Positions 63,222 to 64,000 of a stretch of DNA of 64,000 bases are shown one piece after another. The stretch lies in assembly GCA_002748835.1 (NCBI GenBank), contig PDTL01000015.1, positions 62,001 through 126,000 of the forward strand, written 5' to 3'. The notes under the pieces were generated by a model. The model was not told the DNA's origin. It made no database searches and was given only the letters and a program-made list of their open reading frames with translations. Positions within the stretch are counted from its first letter, which is position 1. Every line of letters begins with the position of its first letter. Both the position numbers and the translations under genes were made by a program. The DNA comes from Deltaproteobacteria bacterium. GTDB taxonomy: Bacteria > Desulfobacterota > Desulfobacteria > Desulfobacterales > GCA-2748835.

Positions 63222-64000
63222 ATGACAACACAGACTGAAAATCGTTTAGCCAACGCGTCGAGCCCCTATCTGAAGCAGCATGCCTTCAATCCGGTTGACT
63301 GGTATCCGTGGGGTGGGGAAGCGATCAAAAAAGCGCGTGAAGAAAAAAAACCGATGCTGCTTTCCATCGGCTATGCCACCTGCCACTGGTGTCATGTGAT
63401 GGCTGGGGAATCGTTTGCCGATCCCGTCACCGCCGATCTGATGAACCGGTATTTTGTTTCCATAAAAGTGGACCGGGAAGAACGGCCAGATCTGGATGCC
63501 ATCTACATGCAGGCCGTGGTGGCCATGACCGGGCAGGGGGGATGGCCGCTGAACGTCTTTCTGGATCCGGAAACCCTGAATCCGTTTTTTGGCGGAACCT
63601 ATTTCCCCAAATCCCCGAAGCACATGATGGGTTCCTGGAAACAGGTGCTCGAGCGCATTGCCGCCCTATGGGGGCATGCGGAAAAACGGGAAGAGCTGTT
63701 GCGTCAGGGTGAAAAACTGCGCGATTACCTGACAAAATGGGCAGATCCGTGCGTGTCTGATGCGGATCCGGCAGCGATAGATCCGGACCTGTTGATTGCG
63801 CAAAACCGGGAGATACTCAACCGGATGCACGATGATGAAAACGGGGGGTTCGGACGTGCGCCGAAATTTCCGACACCACCGCTTTTAACGCACATGCTGC
63901 GGATTTCCCGGCTTGGGGGTACGGACGCCTCACTCGGTAAAAAAGCGCTTTTTACACTGACGCAAATCGCAAACGGCGGGATTTTTGACCACCTGGAAGG
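63222..64000 (+). CDS. YyaL/DUF255 thioredoxin-fold protein (5' part)
   Basis: The first 259 residues of a larger protein that runs off the window. It begins [20 protein letters not shown] and has the DUF255 domain with the CXXC motif [10 protein letters not shown], then [29 protein letters not shown] and GGTYFP. The six-hairpin glycosidase-like part begins near [15 protein letters not shown]. The family (human SSP411 type) has an unknown role. AAAGGTGACGC precedes the ATG. Confidence 0.92.
   Translation, partial: MTTQTENRLANASSPYLKQHAFNPVDWYPWGGEAIKKAREEKKPMLLSIGYATCHWCHVMAGESFADPVTADLMNRYFVSIKVDREERPDLDAIYMQAVVAMTGQGGWPLNVFLDPETLNPFFGGTYFPKSPKHMMGSWKQVLERIAALWGHAEKREELLRQGEKLRDYLTKWADPCVSDADPAAIDPDLLIAQNREILNRMHDDENGGFGRAPKFPTPPLLTHMLRISRLGGTDASLGKKALFTLTQIANGGIFDHLE

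Noticed and set aside
1..64000. tRNA, rRNA, insertion sequences, CRISPR arrays or prophage genes
   Set aside because: No cloverleaf with CCA-type ends, no transposase or integrase, and no regularly spaced repeats were seen on either strand.

Overview
The window looks like chromosomal DNA of a strictly anaerobic Desulfobacterota bacterium (Desulfobacterales-like sulfate reducer). The reasons are a Wood-Ljungdahl methylenetetrahydrofolate reductase module tied to a membrane cytochrome and an HdrC-like protein, a hybrid cluster protein, an anaerobic-type ThiC, a Feo ferrous-iron island with flavodoxin, a LbtU-type porin, and two genes that make sense only if an in-frame UGA is read as selenocysteine. 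No tRNA, rRNA, insertion sequence or CRISPR array was seen.

Layout. 0-2.5 kb: end of metV, a five-helix cytochrome b-like protein, an HdrC-like Fe-S protein and metF on the plus strand. 2.5-5.1 kb: nitroreductase, a DtxR-family repressor, a decayed GDPD gene and a formylglycine-generating-enzyme-like protein. 5.3-17.8 kb: a minus-strand metal island with LbtU porin, two DUF4198 proteins, a MoxR/VWA pair, a small secreted protein, feoB, feoA, two STAS-like paralogues flanking a flavodoxin, a DUF2325 protein and, first in transcription order, a FeoB-associated Cys-rich membrane protein with an internal UGA and a SECIS-like hairpin. A second DtxR-family gene diverges from it. 18.5-19.9 kb: a gene-poor stretch with two leftward promoters sharing an upstream palindrome, each followed by a structured transcript ending in a hairpin; these are candidate paired small RNAs. 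19.9-24.1 kb: a frameshifted YiiX-like amidase, hcp with an FNR/HcpR-type site, a decayed AAA-ATPase-like gene and a rhomboid protease. 24.3-26.7 kb: a sensor protein that lacks its ATPase domain. 26.7-31.8 kb: the thiSGHFEC operon behind a TPP riboswitch with a terminator. 31.9-33.9 kb: gmd and fcl (GDP-fucose). 34-38.7 kb: a frameshifted C10 peptidase, a small membrane protein, a chemoreceptor and a secreted cache protein. 39.0-40.5 kb: a SmtB-type repressor with its operator and a Cu/Zn efflux permease that also carries an in-frame UGA and SECIS-like hairpin. 40.6-44.8 kb: a c-di-GMP signalling protein and a hybrid kinase. 45-49.2 kb: a zinc-type ABC importer with two binding proteins and DUF6162. 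49.5-54.4 kb: a TonB energising system of the TtpC type. 54.5-61.3 kb: a GTPase, an ABC ATPase, a leaderless solute-binding-like protein, a TonB-dependent receptor and a complete ABC importer. 61.3-64 kb: two small membrane proteins, a BHMT-like methyltransferase and the start of a YyaL/DUF255 protein.

The common theme is metal handling: ferrous iron (Feo), zinc-type ABC uptake, metal efflux, and an outer-membrane TonB pathway with its own inner-membrane importer. Several operators resemble DtxR-family boxes, which suggests that the two DtxR-like regulators coordinate much of the first 20 kb. The main candidates for something new are the two selenoprotein genes, the paired small-RNA locus, and the GTPase/ABC-ATPase/leaderless binding protein cassette.
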